Assembly: GCF_014262665.1 (NCBI RefSeq) | Contig: NZ_CP046883.1 | Coordinates: forward strand, 744,001-808,000 | Direction of reading: 5' to 3' | DNA: 64,000 bases | Origin: Corynebacterium anserum | GTDB taxonomy: Bacteria; Actinomycetota; Actinomycetes; Mycobacteriales; Mycobacteriaceae | Shown: positions 27,155 through 36,162 of the stretch, piece after piece | How positions within the stretch are numbered: position 1 is the stretch's first letter | How the letters are laid out: each line of letters opens with the position of its first letter | Made by a program: the position numbers and the translations under genes | The notes under the pieces: model-generated | The model's database searches: none | What the model saw: the letters and a program-made list of their open reading frames with translations, nothing else | Told to the model about the DNA's origin: nothing

Positions 27155-28621
27155 ATGACAGACGTGGACTACATTTCAACGCGCGATACCACCCGTAAGC
27201 CAGCGACGTTTACCGACATTTTGCTCGGTGGACTCGCTCCAGATGGTGGCCTGTACCTCCCGGCGACGTACCCGCAACTTGACGACGCCACTTTGACCTC
27301 CTGGCGCGAGCTGCTTGTCCAACCCGAGGGCTACTCCAAGCTAGCTGCGGAAGTGCTCAAGCTCTACATCGATGACATTCCTGCCAAGGACATCGATGGT
27401 ATCGCTGCCCGCGCATACACTACCGCTAAATTTGCGCATGAGGACATCGTTCCCGTGACCATACTGGAGGATGGCTTATACATAGGACACTTGTCTGAGG
27501 GGCCTACCGCGGCGTTTAAAGATATGGCCATGCAGCTCCTTGGTGAACTCTTCGAATATGAGCTCGCACGCCGTGGCGAGACGCTCAATATCCTGGGCGC
27601 TACATCCGGGGACACGGGATCGTCTGCCGAATATGCGATGCGTGGTCGCGATGGCATTCGGGTATTCATGCTCACCCCCGCTGGGCGTATGACGCCTTTT
27701 CAGCAAGCCCAGATGTTTGGCCTCGACGACCCGAACATCTTCAATATCGCACTCGATGGTGTTTTCGATGATTGTCAGGATGTTGTAAAAGCCACCAGTG
27801 CCGACGCGCGTTTCAAACGCGATAACCGCATCGGTGCCGTGAATTCCATTAACTGGGCACGTCTCATGGCTCAGATTGTTTACTACATTGCGTGTTGGAT
27901 ACGTGTCACTGAGACCAATGATCAGAAGGTGAGCTTTTCCGTTCCTACCGGTAATTTTGGCGACATTTGCGCCGGTCATATAGCCCGACAAATGGGGCTG
28001 CCGATAGACCGATTGATTGTTGCTACCAACGAAAACGACGTGTTGGACGAATTCTTCCGCACCGGTGATTACCGCGTACGGAGTTCTGCTGAAACTTTTG
28101 AAACCTCCAGCCCCTCAATGGACATTTCTCGTGCCTCTAACTTTGAGCGCTTCGTTTTTGACTTGCTTGGCTGTGATGCCGAGCGAACTGCCGATCTCTT
28201 TGGTGTCAAGGTAAAACAAGGAGGCTTTTCTCTCGCGGATGATCCAGCTTTTGTGGATGCTGCTGAACGATTCGGTTTCCTTTCCTCCTCTAGTACTCAC
28301 GCTGATCGGGTGAAAACGATTGCAGACGCAGCGTCGAGACTGAACGTTGTGATGGATCCCCACACCGCCGATGGTGTGAAAGCCGCCCGTGATTGGGCAG
28401 ACCAGATTAGTACTCCGATCGTTTGTCTAGAAACAGCTCTTCCCGTGAAGTTCGCGGACACAATTGTGGAGGCTACGGGAAAGGAACCGGAGGTTCCGGA
28501 GCGTTTTAAGAACATCATGAAAGCAGACCGCCATGTCACCGATCTGCCCAACGATGCTGAGAAAGTCAAGCAGTTTATCCTGGACTCCATCGCCGAGACG
28601 CCTGAGATTGCCAACGACTAG
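27155..28621 (+). CDS. thrC: Threonine synthase
   Basis: A 488-residue threonine synthase of the long (type 2) class, converting O-phosphohomoserine to threonine. The N-terminus YISTRDTT and the conserved LGGLAPDGGLYLP are diagnostic. The PLP lysine is Lys122 in TAAFKDMAMQ, and the ATSGDTGSSAEYA phosphate loop follows. The gene stands alone; in corynebacteria hom and thrB are elsewhere. No ribosome site precedes the ATG, so a leaderless message is likely. Confidence 0.95.
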   Translation: MTDVDYISTRDTTRKPATFTDILLGGLAPDGGLYLPATYPQLDDATLTSWRELLVQPEGYSKLAAEVLKLYIDDIPAKDIDGIAARAYTTAKFAHEDIVPVTILEDGLYIGHLSEGPTAAFKDMAMQLLGELFEYELARRGETLNILGATSGDTGSSAEYAMRGRDGIRVFMLTPAGRMTPFQQAQMFGLDDPNIFNIALDGVFDDCQDVVKATSADARFKRDNRIGAVNSINWARLMAQIVYYIACWIRVTETNDQKVSFSVPTGNFGDICAGHIARQMGLPIDRLIVATNENDVLDEFFRTGDYRVRSSAETFETSSPSMDISRASNFERFVFDLLGCDAERTADLFGVKVKQGGFSLADDPAFVDAAERFGFLSSSSTHADRVKTIADAASRLNVVMDPHTADGVKAARDWADQISTPIVCLETALPVKFADTIVEATGKEPEVPERFKNIMKADRHVTDLPNDAEKVKQFILDSIAETPEIAND

Positions 28622-28714
28622 CCGAGAAACCTCACGTACGCAGATTTGAATGACGCACCGTTCATCAGATGATGTGGATTGTGTGCGTTCTGCGCATGTT
28701 TAAACTAGAAGACC

Positions 28715-29647
28715 ATGAAGATTGGATTCTTGGGTGCAGGGGCAGTGGGTGGCTACTTCGGTGGGCTCATGGCGAAGGCAGGGCAGGATGTAGGTTTCGT
28801 CGCTCGTGGTGAAACCTTGCAGAAGTTGCAGGATGAGGGTCTAACTCTGACGGACCCGGAAGACACGGTACATCGCATTCCGGTAACGGCTGCAGCAGAC
28901 TTTGCAGAACTGAAGGACAAACTAGGTGGCTTAGATGTTGTCGTCGTAGCAACTAAGGCCTTGCCCGATAATGAGACTTTTCCCGACGTCCAAGGAGTGC
29001 CAGTAGTCACCACGCACAATTCGGTGGAAATCCCTTACCTCGCTGCGGAGCGTTTTGGTAGGGAATCTGTTATTCCCGGTGTGATTAGGGGATATCTCAC
29101 TCACACGGGACCCGCAGCGGTGAAGCTTTATCCCGGTCCCTTGAGCCTCAATGTCGGTGCTTTTCCGATGGAAGGGAGTGAGGATTCCCATGCTGCAGCT
29201 ATTGGCCGTGAGCTGGTTGATCATCTTCATGCAGCGGGCATCGGTGGCGAATACTATGAGGATATTTTTAGAGATGTGTGGTCTAAAGCCATGTTTGTCA
29301 CCACAACTGGCGAGCTCGGTGCATTAGCTAACCAGCCGTTGGGCTATGTGCGCGGACAGATGCGCTCGAGCCTGCGGGCGCTGATGGAGGAAGTAGAGAC
29401 CGTTGGGCGTGCTCATGGCGTGAACTTGCCGGAGGACATCGTGGACAAAACGTTGGCTTTTGCGGATGCTCAGATCCCTTCAGCGACCAGTTCGATGCAG
29501 CGCGATATCCTCGCTGGGCTGCCTAACGAGTTGGATGCCCAGGTGGGGGCTATTCGCCACATGGGAGAACGTGCGGGTGTGCCCACCCCGTTGCACGATC
29601 TAGTGTACGGGGCTATCGAAGGAAACTTAGCTGCCCGGAATAGCTAG
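28715..29647 (+). CDS. Ketopantoate reductase (PanE/ApbA) family protein
   Basis: A 310-residue NADPH-dependent reductase. It has an N-terminal Rossmann fold GAGAVGGYFG (8-17), VVATKA at about 78-82 and the likely catalytic Lys191 in DVWSKAMFV. The motif normally reading QNGxxN is THNSVEIPYLA here, a small deviation around Asn102. The family reduces ketopantoate to pantoate, and panB is present in this window, but several paralogues act on other 2-keto acids. TAAACT, 8 bp before the ATG, suggests a leaderless promoter; AGAAG could serve as a weak ribosome site. Confidence 0.85.
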   Translation: MKIGFLGAGAVGGYFGGLMAKAGQDVGFVARGETLQKLQDEGLTLTDPEDTVHRIPVTAAADFAELKDKLGGLDVVVVATKALPDNETFPDVQGVPVVTTHNSVEIPYLAAERFGRESVIPGVIRGYLTHTGPAAVKLYPGPLSLNVGAFPMEGSEDSHAAAIGRELVDHLHAAGIGGEYYEDIFRDVWSKAMFVTTTGELGALANQPLGYVRGQMRSSLRALMEEVETVGRAHGVNLPEDIVDKTLAFADAQIPSATSSMQRDILAGLPNELDAQVGAIRHMGERAGVPTPLHDLVYGAIEGNLAARNS

Positions 29648-29763
29648 TAGCGCGTATGTGTTTGCCACGGTTCACGCGTGCTTGCTACCGCGCGGACGTG
29701 GCACGACTAGCTCGCGCTCTCGTTACGGGTTCCGCGTGCGTTTGTTTCCTCAAGGAGAGGGGC

Positions 29764-30528
29764 TCACCAGCCGCTGAGCCCAAGGCACGTTACGTGGAGA
29801 ATTATGTCGATGATGATGGTCGTACAGACCACCGCACATGCCGTTGGCATGATGCCACGGAACCAGTCTTTTACCTTGTCCCACCAGTGCTGGAGCCACT
29901 CGCTAAAGACCTGTGCCTTGCCGAACATTAGTGTGATGCACAGTACTACCAGGGGCAGTTGAGATATTACTGCCCACACGAGGTTGCCCAATGCGTTGAT
30001 CCATAGTGGTTGTGTACCTGCGGCTATTGCCCCGGCGAGGAAGGGGACGTCTGTGGTGACTATGGCAATGAAAAATAGTGCCGTGAGTATTAACCCACGC
30101 AGTCCCTTGGTTTTCTGTGCCGACTCGGTGTGCGGATCCGTGTGTACATCACCGTGTCCAGCGGTTCTGTAAAATTGTGCGTTCCGACGCCAGTAGTACC
30201 ACCCCACGCAGGCCACGGCCGTTGCAATGACTGCCTTGCCTACGATCGTCCACCATCCAGCGTTGAGGGCGATGTGGAGAATTGCGCCGATATCCACTGC
30301 TGCGAGTCGTGCGCCTACCGTCGTGGCCAGAACGACACCCCAGAGAGCTGTTCCGCCGATGAGGGTGAAAGCAAAGATGAGGATCTGGTGGCGTCGGGTA
30401 GAAAAAGACACGGCTCCGCCGGATCCGGCCGCGAGGAACACTCCGCCAATGAGTGCGGGAGCTGGATCGAAACCACCAATAGCAAGGGACACCATGAGTC
30501 CGAGAAATTCGCTGATGGTGGTGTGCAT
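29764..30528 (-). CDS. Polytopic membrane protein, GAP/LysE-exporter-like
   Basis: A 254-residue protein with six hydrophobic segments (about 3-35, 46-72, 80-108, 143-165, 173-200, 220-245) and a charged central loop rich in His/Asp/Thr (about 120-140). This 3+3 layout resembles small-solute exporters of the GAP/LysE group and Sap-type proteins of actinobacteria, but no signature residue settles it. It could export a small metabolite. It is convergent with the PanE-like gene, and faces the esterase/biosynthesis genes through a 310-bp divergent region. An ATG at 30495 is an alternative start. Confidence 0.65.
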   Translation of the reverse strand: MHTTISEFLGLMVSLAIGGFDPAPALIGGVFLAAGSGGAVSFSTRRHQILIFAFTLIGGTALWGVVLATTVGARLAAVDIGAILHIALNAGWWTIVGKAVIATAVACVGWYYWRRNAQFYRTAGHGDVHTDPHTESAQKTKGLRGLILTALFFIAIVTTDVPFLAGAIAAGTQPLWINALGNLVWAVISQLPLVVLCITLMFGKAQVFSEWLQHWWDKVKDWFRGIMPTACAVVCTTIIIDIILHVTCLGLSGW

Positions 30529-30839
30529 GGTCAGGAGCTTACCGGGCGGTGGTGTGACAGAGGGAATAGAAGGTGGTGTGACGGAAGGAATAGAATACGA
30601 CGACGGTCAATGAGGCTCGTTGTGCTGATAGTGATACTCGTCATTGTGCTTACCACCCGGACGCGATGTGGCGGTAATGAGTTGGGTGAGCTCCAGTTTT
30701 GAAGCAAAGATGACTTGGCTAGCATGGCGAAAAAGTAAGAAGGTGAGCACGGGCTTCACCATCTACGAGACAACGAACCATCCCCCGGAACCTACGACCC
30801 GTCATAGCGCCGACGATGAGCAGGAGCACATCACCCGAC
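30529..30839. other. Divergent intergenic region with tandem repeat
   Basis: The region separates the membrane protein gene from the esterase lipoprotein gene. It contains a 24-bp tandem duplication at 30548-30595 and otherwise no recognisable RNA or operator. Both promoters must lie here. Confidence 0.5.
30548..30595 (+). repeat. Two tandem copies of a 24-bp unit
   Basis: GGTGGTGTGACAGAGGGAAT-AGAA (30548-30571) is repeated directly at 30572-30595 with two substitutions (A to G and G to A). It lies 20 bp upstream of the membrane protein start and so may affect its leader. Confidence 0.85.
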
Positions 30840-31871
30840 ATGAACTCTATTGGGAAGCGAACGAAGGCAGTCAGCAAGTGTCATACTCGACGAGTTGCTT
30901 ACTGCGCTGTCGCTGTACTCACTAGCCTCGGCTTGGCTGCATGCTCCGGCTTTACATACGGTAGTGATACGCCACGGATCGATGACGAGAGTATCGAGCA
31001 AACTGCACAATTCCCGAGAGATGGAATCATGCGGTTTCACTACGCTACAGAGCACGAACGGCAGTATGGGGATCTCTTCTTGCCACGAGGGCAACGTTAC
31101 TCTGAGCCGGTTCCACTGGTGGTGATGATCCACGGTGGAGGGTGGATGGAGAAGTCAGATGCAGCTTCCACCAATGATCTCGCGGAGAACCTCACCACAT
31201 ATGGAGTTGCAGTATGGAACATCGAATACCGGGGCATTGGTAAAGAAGGACAGCCAGGGCCGGGAGGTTGGCCCCGCACGTATGAGGACGTGGCTCAAGC
31301 TGTGGATTTCATTCCGACGCTCGCAGAACGCTCCGCCGTCCCGCTGGATCTTACGCGCGTCACTGTCACGGGTCTCAGCGCTGGCGGCAATTTATCCGCT
31401 TGGTCTTGCTCCCGACCAGCGTTGCCGAACGGGGCGCCAGGTTCCAACCCACGGTTCGAGGTTAATCGCTGTGTAGGGTTGGCTGGGGTATATGATCTCA
31501 AGCTGGCCTACGAACAGCACGATCGTTATGTCAAGACGCTGCTCGGAGGCACTCCTGATGAGGTTCCTGACCGTTATCGGTTGTCCTCACCAGCCGAAAA
31601 CATCAACAAGGATGCCACCATTGTTGTCTTCGCCGGGCGCAATGACGAGGTTGTCAATTACGACGAAGCCACGTCCTTCGTCAAGGAGGCACGAGCAGCG
31701 GGGTTGAAGATCGAGGAGCACATTCTCAACAACGCTTCTCATGTCAGTTGGGCTAAAGTCACAGGGGCCCAGTGGAAGCTCGCACGCACACATATTCTTG
31801 CCCAGGTGGGTATTAAAGCTGAGAACCTGTCATCCGTGCCGGAGGACACGGGTGTTCGCATTAGTCGATGA
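30840..31871 (+). CDS. Lipoprotein esterase, alpha/beta hydrolase (BD-FAE-like)
   Basis: A lipoprotein: positively charged N-terminus, hydrophobic stretch and lipobox LGLAAC with Cys35. The mature part is an alpha/beta hydrolase with HGGGW at 98-102, nucleophile motif GLSAGG (Ser180), acid candidate in AGRNDEVV and His in NNASHVSW. This is the HGGGW-type carboxylesterase / acetyl-esterase class that acts on esters or acyl groups outside the cytoplasmic membrane. Start at ATG 30840 has AGGAG 13 bp upstream; an ATG at 30816 is in frame. Its 3' end overlaps the convergent fusion gene by 11 bp. Confidence 0.84.
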   Translation: MNSIGKRTKAVSKCHTRRVAYCAVAVLTSLGLAACSGFTYGSDTPRIDDESIEQTAQFPRDGIMRFHYATEHERQYGDLFLPRGQRYSEPVPLVVMIHGGGWMEKSDAASTNDLAENLTTYGVAVWNIEYRGIGKEGQPGPGGWPRTYEDVAQAVDFIPTLAERSAVPLDLTRVTVTGLSAGGNLSAWSCSRPALPNGAPGSNPRFEVNRCVGLAGVYDLKLAYEQHDRYVKTLLGGTPDEVPDRYRLSSPAENINKDATIVVFAGRNDEVVNYDEATSFVKEARAAGLKIEEHILNNASHVSWAKVTGAQWKLARTHILAQVGIKAENLSSVPEDTGVRISR

Positions 31872-34800
31872 GATCCAGTGCAACTTGCCCATGGTGGTAC
31901 AGCACATTTTTCGCCAACGGGATCTGATGCGAAGCGCTTTCAAGGATGTGCATGAAGTAGCCCGCGGTATTTGGAATCGCGATGATGTCGCCGGGACAAA
32001 CCCCGCGTGGAAACTCCATCATGCGGCGGATAATCACCTCATCTTCAATGCAATATGCGCCGACGAGGAAGCCTTGGGATGCCTTGTTATCCGACGCCGT
32101 GAGGTCATGCTTATCCACCGTCGAAAGATGCTGCTCATCCAACGTCGAGGGGGCATGTCCAGTACGAATCAGGATCGGATCCACCAAGATATCGTCTGAA
32201 GTAGTGCGGCACTGGGTGCGATTCATTTCCACACCAACTATCGGGGTGCCATCAGACATTGTCTTAGTAAAAGCTACCCGAGCCAGAATCATGCCGCAGC
32301 CATCTAAAATACTGCGGCCTGGCTCCAAATGCAGACGAAGATTACGGGCAAGTAGACCCTGGACAATATCCTTGCGGAGAACGTCCTTCAACCATTCGCC
32401 GCGAGTCGGGGATTGGTAGAAGGGGTAGGTATTTGGCAGGGGGTCTGCCTTCCACGTAAAAGGCGTACGGTGTCCATGATTCATAGCATGGAGTTCACTA
32501 CGGAAGTGTTCATATTCTTCTGCGCTATTTAGATAACTCATCGGTACCCCGCCGCCGAGATCGATGAAGGAGGGGCGGTGACCCGCTTGCGTCATGGAAT
32601 CAATGACGTCGAACGTCTCACGCAGGGCTGTGCGGCGGTCTTTTGCTGCATAACCATGAAGGTGAACGTGGGCACCGACGAGCGTGATGAGCTGACGATC
32701 GAACCCAGAAAGTGCCGTGCTCCATACGCTGGCCAGTTCCCCGAAGCGCGTGGCAGGCAGTGCTTCCGGACGTGGAGCTACACGTGGGGCACAGTACGCC
32801 GTGGTGCCACTGGAACGGGCTAGTGATTCGATCCGACGCATCTCCTGCACATTGTCCACGGAGATGCTCACCCCATTGTCTATGGCTAGCTGCAGTAGCT
32901 CATCGGGTTTGATAGCAGCGCTCAGGATAATGTTCCTTCCCGGCATTCCCCGATCCAGCACGTGGCGCAGCTCCCGGTAACTAGCCACGTCCACCCCGTG
33001 GCCGGCGTCGCGCATCGTATCGACGAACGTGATAGCCTTGTTCGCTTTTCGGGCATAGAAGACGCGCACGTCCACGCCTTTATCGCGACCTGCCATAACA
33101 AGTTCGGCGACGTTGTTCCGCATCGCAGAGGGGTTGAGCACATTCGTGGGGGAGGAATAGGTATCTAGAATGCTCTGGGCGAGTTTCGGGTTCTGGGCCA
33201 GCTGCACCATCCATGGTTCAAGGCGTGCACTGAGGGGAACTGTTGCGTGCATTCCAGGATCGTTGATGGTTGTATTTTTCGCAGCGTTTACAATCGTCTG
33301 GGCCCAGCGGGGGATGACATCGTGCATTGTGCGCGAGAGTGTATCTGGTCCCAACACGACATCCTCGGTGTCACGTCCAGCGATTGCCAGACCTGGCGCA
33401 TGAGGGACACTGCCGTCACGCTGCACCCACGCACCACGGTGCCCTTCTGGAACTAGCACGAGACCTCTGGCGACTAAATCACCAACTAAAGTATCCTCCA
33501 CCACACCGGGAGGGGCGATGACACAATCGATGAAGCCCTCAGTCAGCGTACGGGCGCGTTTTTCGTCATCAATGCATGAGGTATCGATGATTCCCGCATC
33601 GATGAGTGCGATAATTTTCGCAGCATTGATAACCGGAGGCCCAAAAGCTACTCGCTCCATGCGACGGGCACAATCCCCAAAACCAGGCAACTGATCTCGC
33701 CCACCAAAAGACGTACGCTGCACGATCGCCGGGTAGAGGCTGCGAAAAGCCATGCCCGCTGCCCATCGCGCATGGGGCGCCGCATTACCCACCGCAACAT
33801 CCAGCGATAAGCGCAGGTCCTCTACAGGATCTCCCGCATCCTCACCCATCAACACCCGCCAGACTTCATCGAATCTATCGCCAGAATCCCCCAGACCGGC
33901 TGCCCGCGCACACGCGAGCATATCCACTGCAGTTCGTGCGATGACGTGAAAGAGCTCGTCATCTGACTCAGCGAGAAGAACCTGGTTTTTCGCTGGTGCA
34001 ATCACATTGTCGAGCTCGAGCTGACCCAGAGGAGAGTCGGGATCTACTTTGGTTTCCATGAAGCGGCCGGAACGGCTGAAAGGCACTATCCGTTCCGGTT
34101 CTTCGCCGCTGGGAATGTACGTCACGCGCCAATTCTCCCGAGCATCGTTCACTGACCGGAACCGACCGCCACGTCCCTCAGTGAGGTCGAGCGCGGTGTC
34201 GATAAAGGTCAAGGCGAGCCCCCGCACAGACACCGGAGAGCGAGGGGAGGAAGGGGGCACGTCATCTTCTGCGCCAGACCATGTCGGTGCGTGCCCGGTC
34301 GCTATCAGAACACGGTCGTACTCACGAGAGGAATGCTCGCCGGCGACTGTCCAGGAGGAGCTGGTTTCCCGGAAGTTTTCATCCCTCCTAGAGGTCTCGC
34401 TAGCCCCGGAGGTCTCACTGAGCGCGGGGAGGAGAGATCTCACCCTTTCTTTTATCACCTCCATACGCACGAAGGGCGATTGATGCTGAAGAAGATGCAT
34501 CCACGAGGCGTGCAAGAATTCTCCGACGAGAGCGCGCGGAGGAAAATGCCTATCAGCACTGGTCACCGGCTCATCCTGACGCCAATCATCGAAAGCCCCC
34601 AGATGCGTTTCGATAATGGCCGATGTCACGTTGAGCCTCTTGTACACAGGCTGGGAGGCAGCGTAAGCCGAACCGTAGCCCAGCTCACCCTTTTCCCAAA
34701 TATCGACGCCAATGCTCACGCCCATCCGTTGTGCCCGAGAAGCCAGTTCTTCCGCAGCCCAGAGTCCACGTGGACCAGCTCCGATAATCGCTACCCGCAT
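31861..34800 (-). CDS. Fusion of FAD/NAD(P)-binding protein and PLP type III decarboxylase-like enzyme
   Basis: A 979-residue two-part protein. Residues 1 to about 515 form a FAD/NAD(P)-binding domain of the NAD_binding_9 kind, starting with GAGPRG (7-12) and containing LIATGHAP near 165-172. Residues about 520-979 form an alanine-racemase-fold decarboxylase: PLP lysine Lys585 in YARKANK, the VDVASYREL strand, VHLHGY, DLGGG (747-751), EPGR (826-829), Cys917 in AYCIEDE and Tyr948. All decarboxylase catalytic positions look intact. It resembles Y4yA-type proteins and, more remotely, SbnH. It overlaps the preceding SbnA-like gene by 10 bp, implying translational coupling. Residues 885-908 are three degenerate octads (STLDEQHL, STVDKHDL, TASDNKAS). 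Product unknown. Confidence 0.8.
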   Translation of the reverse strand: MRVAIIGAGPRGLWAAEELASRAQRMGVSIGVDIWEKGELGYGSAYAASQPVYKRLNVTSAIIETHLGAFDDWRQDEPVTSADRHFPPRALVGEFLHASWMHLLQHQSPFVRMEVIKERVRSLLPALSETSGASETSRRDENFRETSSSWTVAGEHSSREYDRVLIATGHAPTWSGAEDDVPPSSPRSPVSVRGLALTFIDTALDLTEGRGGRFRSVNDARENWRVTYIPSGEEPERIVPFSRSGRFMETKVDPDSPLGQLELDNVIAPAKNQVLLAESDDELFHVIARTAVDMLACARAAGLGDSGDRFDEVWRVLMGEDAGDPVEDLRLSLDVAVGNAAPHARWAAGMAFRSLYPAIVQRTSFGGRDQLPGFGDCARRMERVAFGPPVINAAKIIALIDAGIIDTSCIDDEKRARTLTEGFIDCVIAPPGVVEDTLVGDLVARGLVLVPEGHRGAWVQRDGSVPHAPGLAIAGRDTEDVVLGPDTLSRTMHDVIPRWAQTIVNAAKNTTINDPGMHATVPLSARLEPWMVQLAQNPKLAQSILDTYSSPTNVLNPSAMRNNVAELVMAGRDKGVDVRVFYARKANKAITFVDTMRDAGHGVDVASYRELRHVLDRGMPGRNIILSAAIKPDELLQLAIDNGVSISVDNVQEMRRIESLARSSGTTAYCAPRVAPRPEALPATRFGELASVWSTALSGFDRQLITLVGAHVHLHGYAAKDRRTALRETFDVIDSMTQAGHRPSFIDLGGGVPMSYLNSAEEYEHFRSELHAMNHGHRTPFTWKADPLPNTYPFYQSPTRGEWLKDVLRKDIVQGLLARNLRLHLEPGRSILDGCGMILARVAFTKTMSDGTPIVGVEMNRTQCRTTSDDILVDPILIRTGHAPSTLDEQHLSTVDKHDLTASDNKASQGFLVGAYCIEDEVIIRRMMEFPRGVCPGDIIAIPNTAGYFMHILESASHQIPLAKNVLYHHGQVALDLID
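32077..32148 (-). repeat. 24-bp-period repeat encoding three octapeptides inside the fusion gene
   Basis: This stretch encodes STLDEQHL-STVDKHDL-TASDNKAS. At DNA level two neighbouring units share ATCCACCGTCGA / ATCCAACGTCGA. It is an in-frame loop expansion within the decarboxylase domain, just before the catalytic Cys region. Confidence 0.6.
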
Positions 34801-35915
34801 GACTGCTCCCTATCATTAGTCCGAATGCGAACCGCTTCTACCTTCTCTTCGATTTGCTCCTCGGTAAGTCCAAGAGTTTCGTACACCCACTCGGGGTCGT
34901 ACACCGTATTCATGTAGGCCTGCCCATCATCGTGGAGGAGCAGTACTACCACGCTACGATGCGGCAGATCTTTCTCTTTCTGAAGCAGGGCAGAGACGAC
35001 AGCGCCACCCGATGCTCCAGCCAAGATGCCCTCGCGTCGAGCAAGAATGCGCGTGCCGATAACGGAATCGACATCCGTGAGACGTGCAACCTCGTCGGGC
35101 TGAGTGTATTGCGCTAGTTCCGGAACCATGCCGGCACCGAAGCCGGGCAGGGTGCGGGTGGCCCGGCGCCCACCGAATAGGACAGAACCCTCCGCATCCA
35201 CGCCTACCAGGTGAGTCGGAGCCTGGATGCGCTTGAGGTGGAGAGCACAACCTCCGATGGTTCCAGTAGTGGACATGGCTACGAACATGAAATCCGGTGC
35301 CGTTCCTAGAGCGTCCATAATCTCTGCCATAGAGCCAGTATCGTGCGCCGTCAATGCCGCCTTATTGGAGTATTGACCGAGGTTGATGGAGCCTGGGATC
35401 TTATCAAGAAGCTCTTTGACGCGCGTACGTCGAGCGATAAGCCAGTCGCCCGTTGCTTCATCGGGTTTCGTGACCATATGTACGGTGCTTCCCAATGCCT
35501 TCATCGTGGCGATCGTTTGTTCATTGGCGCGAGGATCAACCACGCAGTGGAAGTCCCATCCCCGCGTTGCACATTCTCGTGCTAATGCCATGCCGAGGTT
35601 GCCGGAACTGGATTCCACGAGGCTAGGCCGGTGGGAGGAAGGTGAGGATGGGGTGGGAGTAGAAGGGTTGTCTGGCGTAGATGCATGGGAATCATGCGAG
35701 GTGTGTGAGCCAGGGATCATGCCGGTTTGCAAAGCATCTTCTACGAGGGCGTGGGCGGTGCGATCCTTTGCAGAGTGAGTGGGGTTGAAACCTTCCAGTT
35801 TTGCGTAGACGGATACGTCCGGGCGTTGGGGCAGAAGGTTGATAAGACGAACGAGGGGTGTGGAACCGATGGTGGCGTTAATGCCTGTAACCGGCCCGCG
35901 ATAAGAAAAAGACAT
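34791..35915 (-). CDS. SbnA-like PLP-dependent synthase (cysteine synthase fold)
   Basis: A 374-residue fold-type II PLP enzyme. The PLP lysine is Lys50 in NPTHSAKDRTA, the phosphate loop is ESSSGNLG (about 102-109), and CVVDP, the NxGQYSN region, STTGTIGG, VDAEGSVLFGG and LPGFGAGMVPE all follow SbnA rather than CysK. SbnA joins O-phosphoserine and glutamate on the way to 2,3-diaminopropionate for staphyloferrin B. An insert of about 30 residues rich in Ser, Pro, Thr and His (69-98) breaks the usual loop before ESSSGN. I chose ATG 35915; the frame continues to 36041 without family similarity. It is the first gene of the two-gene unit. Confidence 0.82.
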   Translation of the reverse strand: MSFSYRGPVTGINATIGSTPLVRLINLLPQRPDVSVYAKLEGFNPTHSAKDRTAHALVEDALQTGMIPGSHTSHDSHASTPDNPSTPTPSSPSSHRPSLVESSSGNLGMALARECATRGWDFHCVVDPRANEQTIATMKALGSTVHMVTKPDEATGDWLIARRTRVKELLDKIPGSINLGQYSNKAALTAHDTGSMAEIMDALGTAPDFMFVAMSTTGTIGGCALHLKRIQAPTHLVGVDAEGSVLFGGRRATRTLPGFGAGMVPELAQYTQPDEVARLTDVDSVIGTRILARREGILAGASGGAVVSALLQKEKDLPHRSVVVLLLHDDGQAYMNTVYDPEWVYETLGLTEEQIEEKVEAVRIRTNDREQSCG

Positions 35916-36162
35916 AAGGCCATCAAGTCTACGCTGAAGCGGAGTGCACTGTATTTTCCAGGCATTCTGGGGACTTGTCGGAGAAAACGAGGTGGAACTC
36001 CTCGATAGCGCTGTGGCTCCGTTTGAGCTTCTAGGTGACAACGCGGTCTCTTTCGGCCTATGATTAGTAGCCGTATCTTTTGTCTATCAAAGCTTGCGGG
36101 CTGCGAAGGGTGTTGTATCGTGCCTTCCGCGCCTCACAAATTGGAAAGGGCCTCCCACACAC

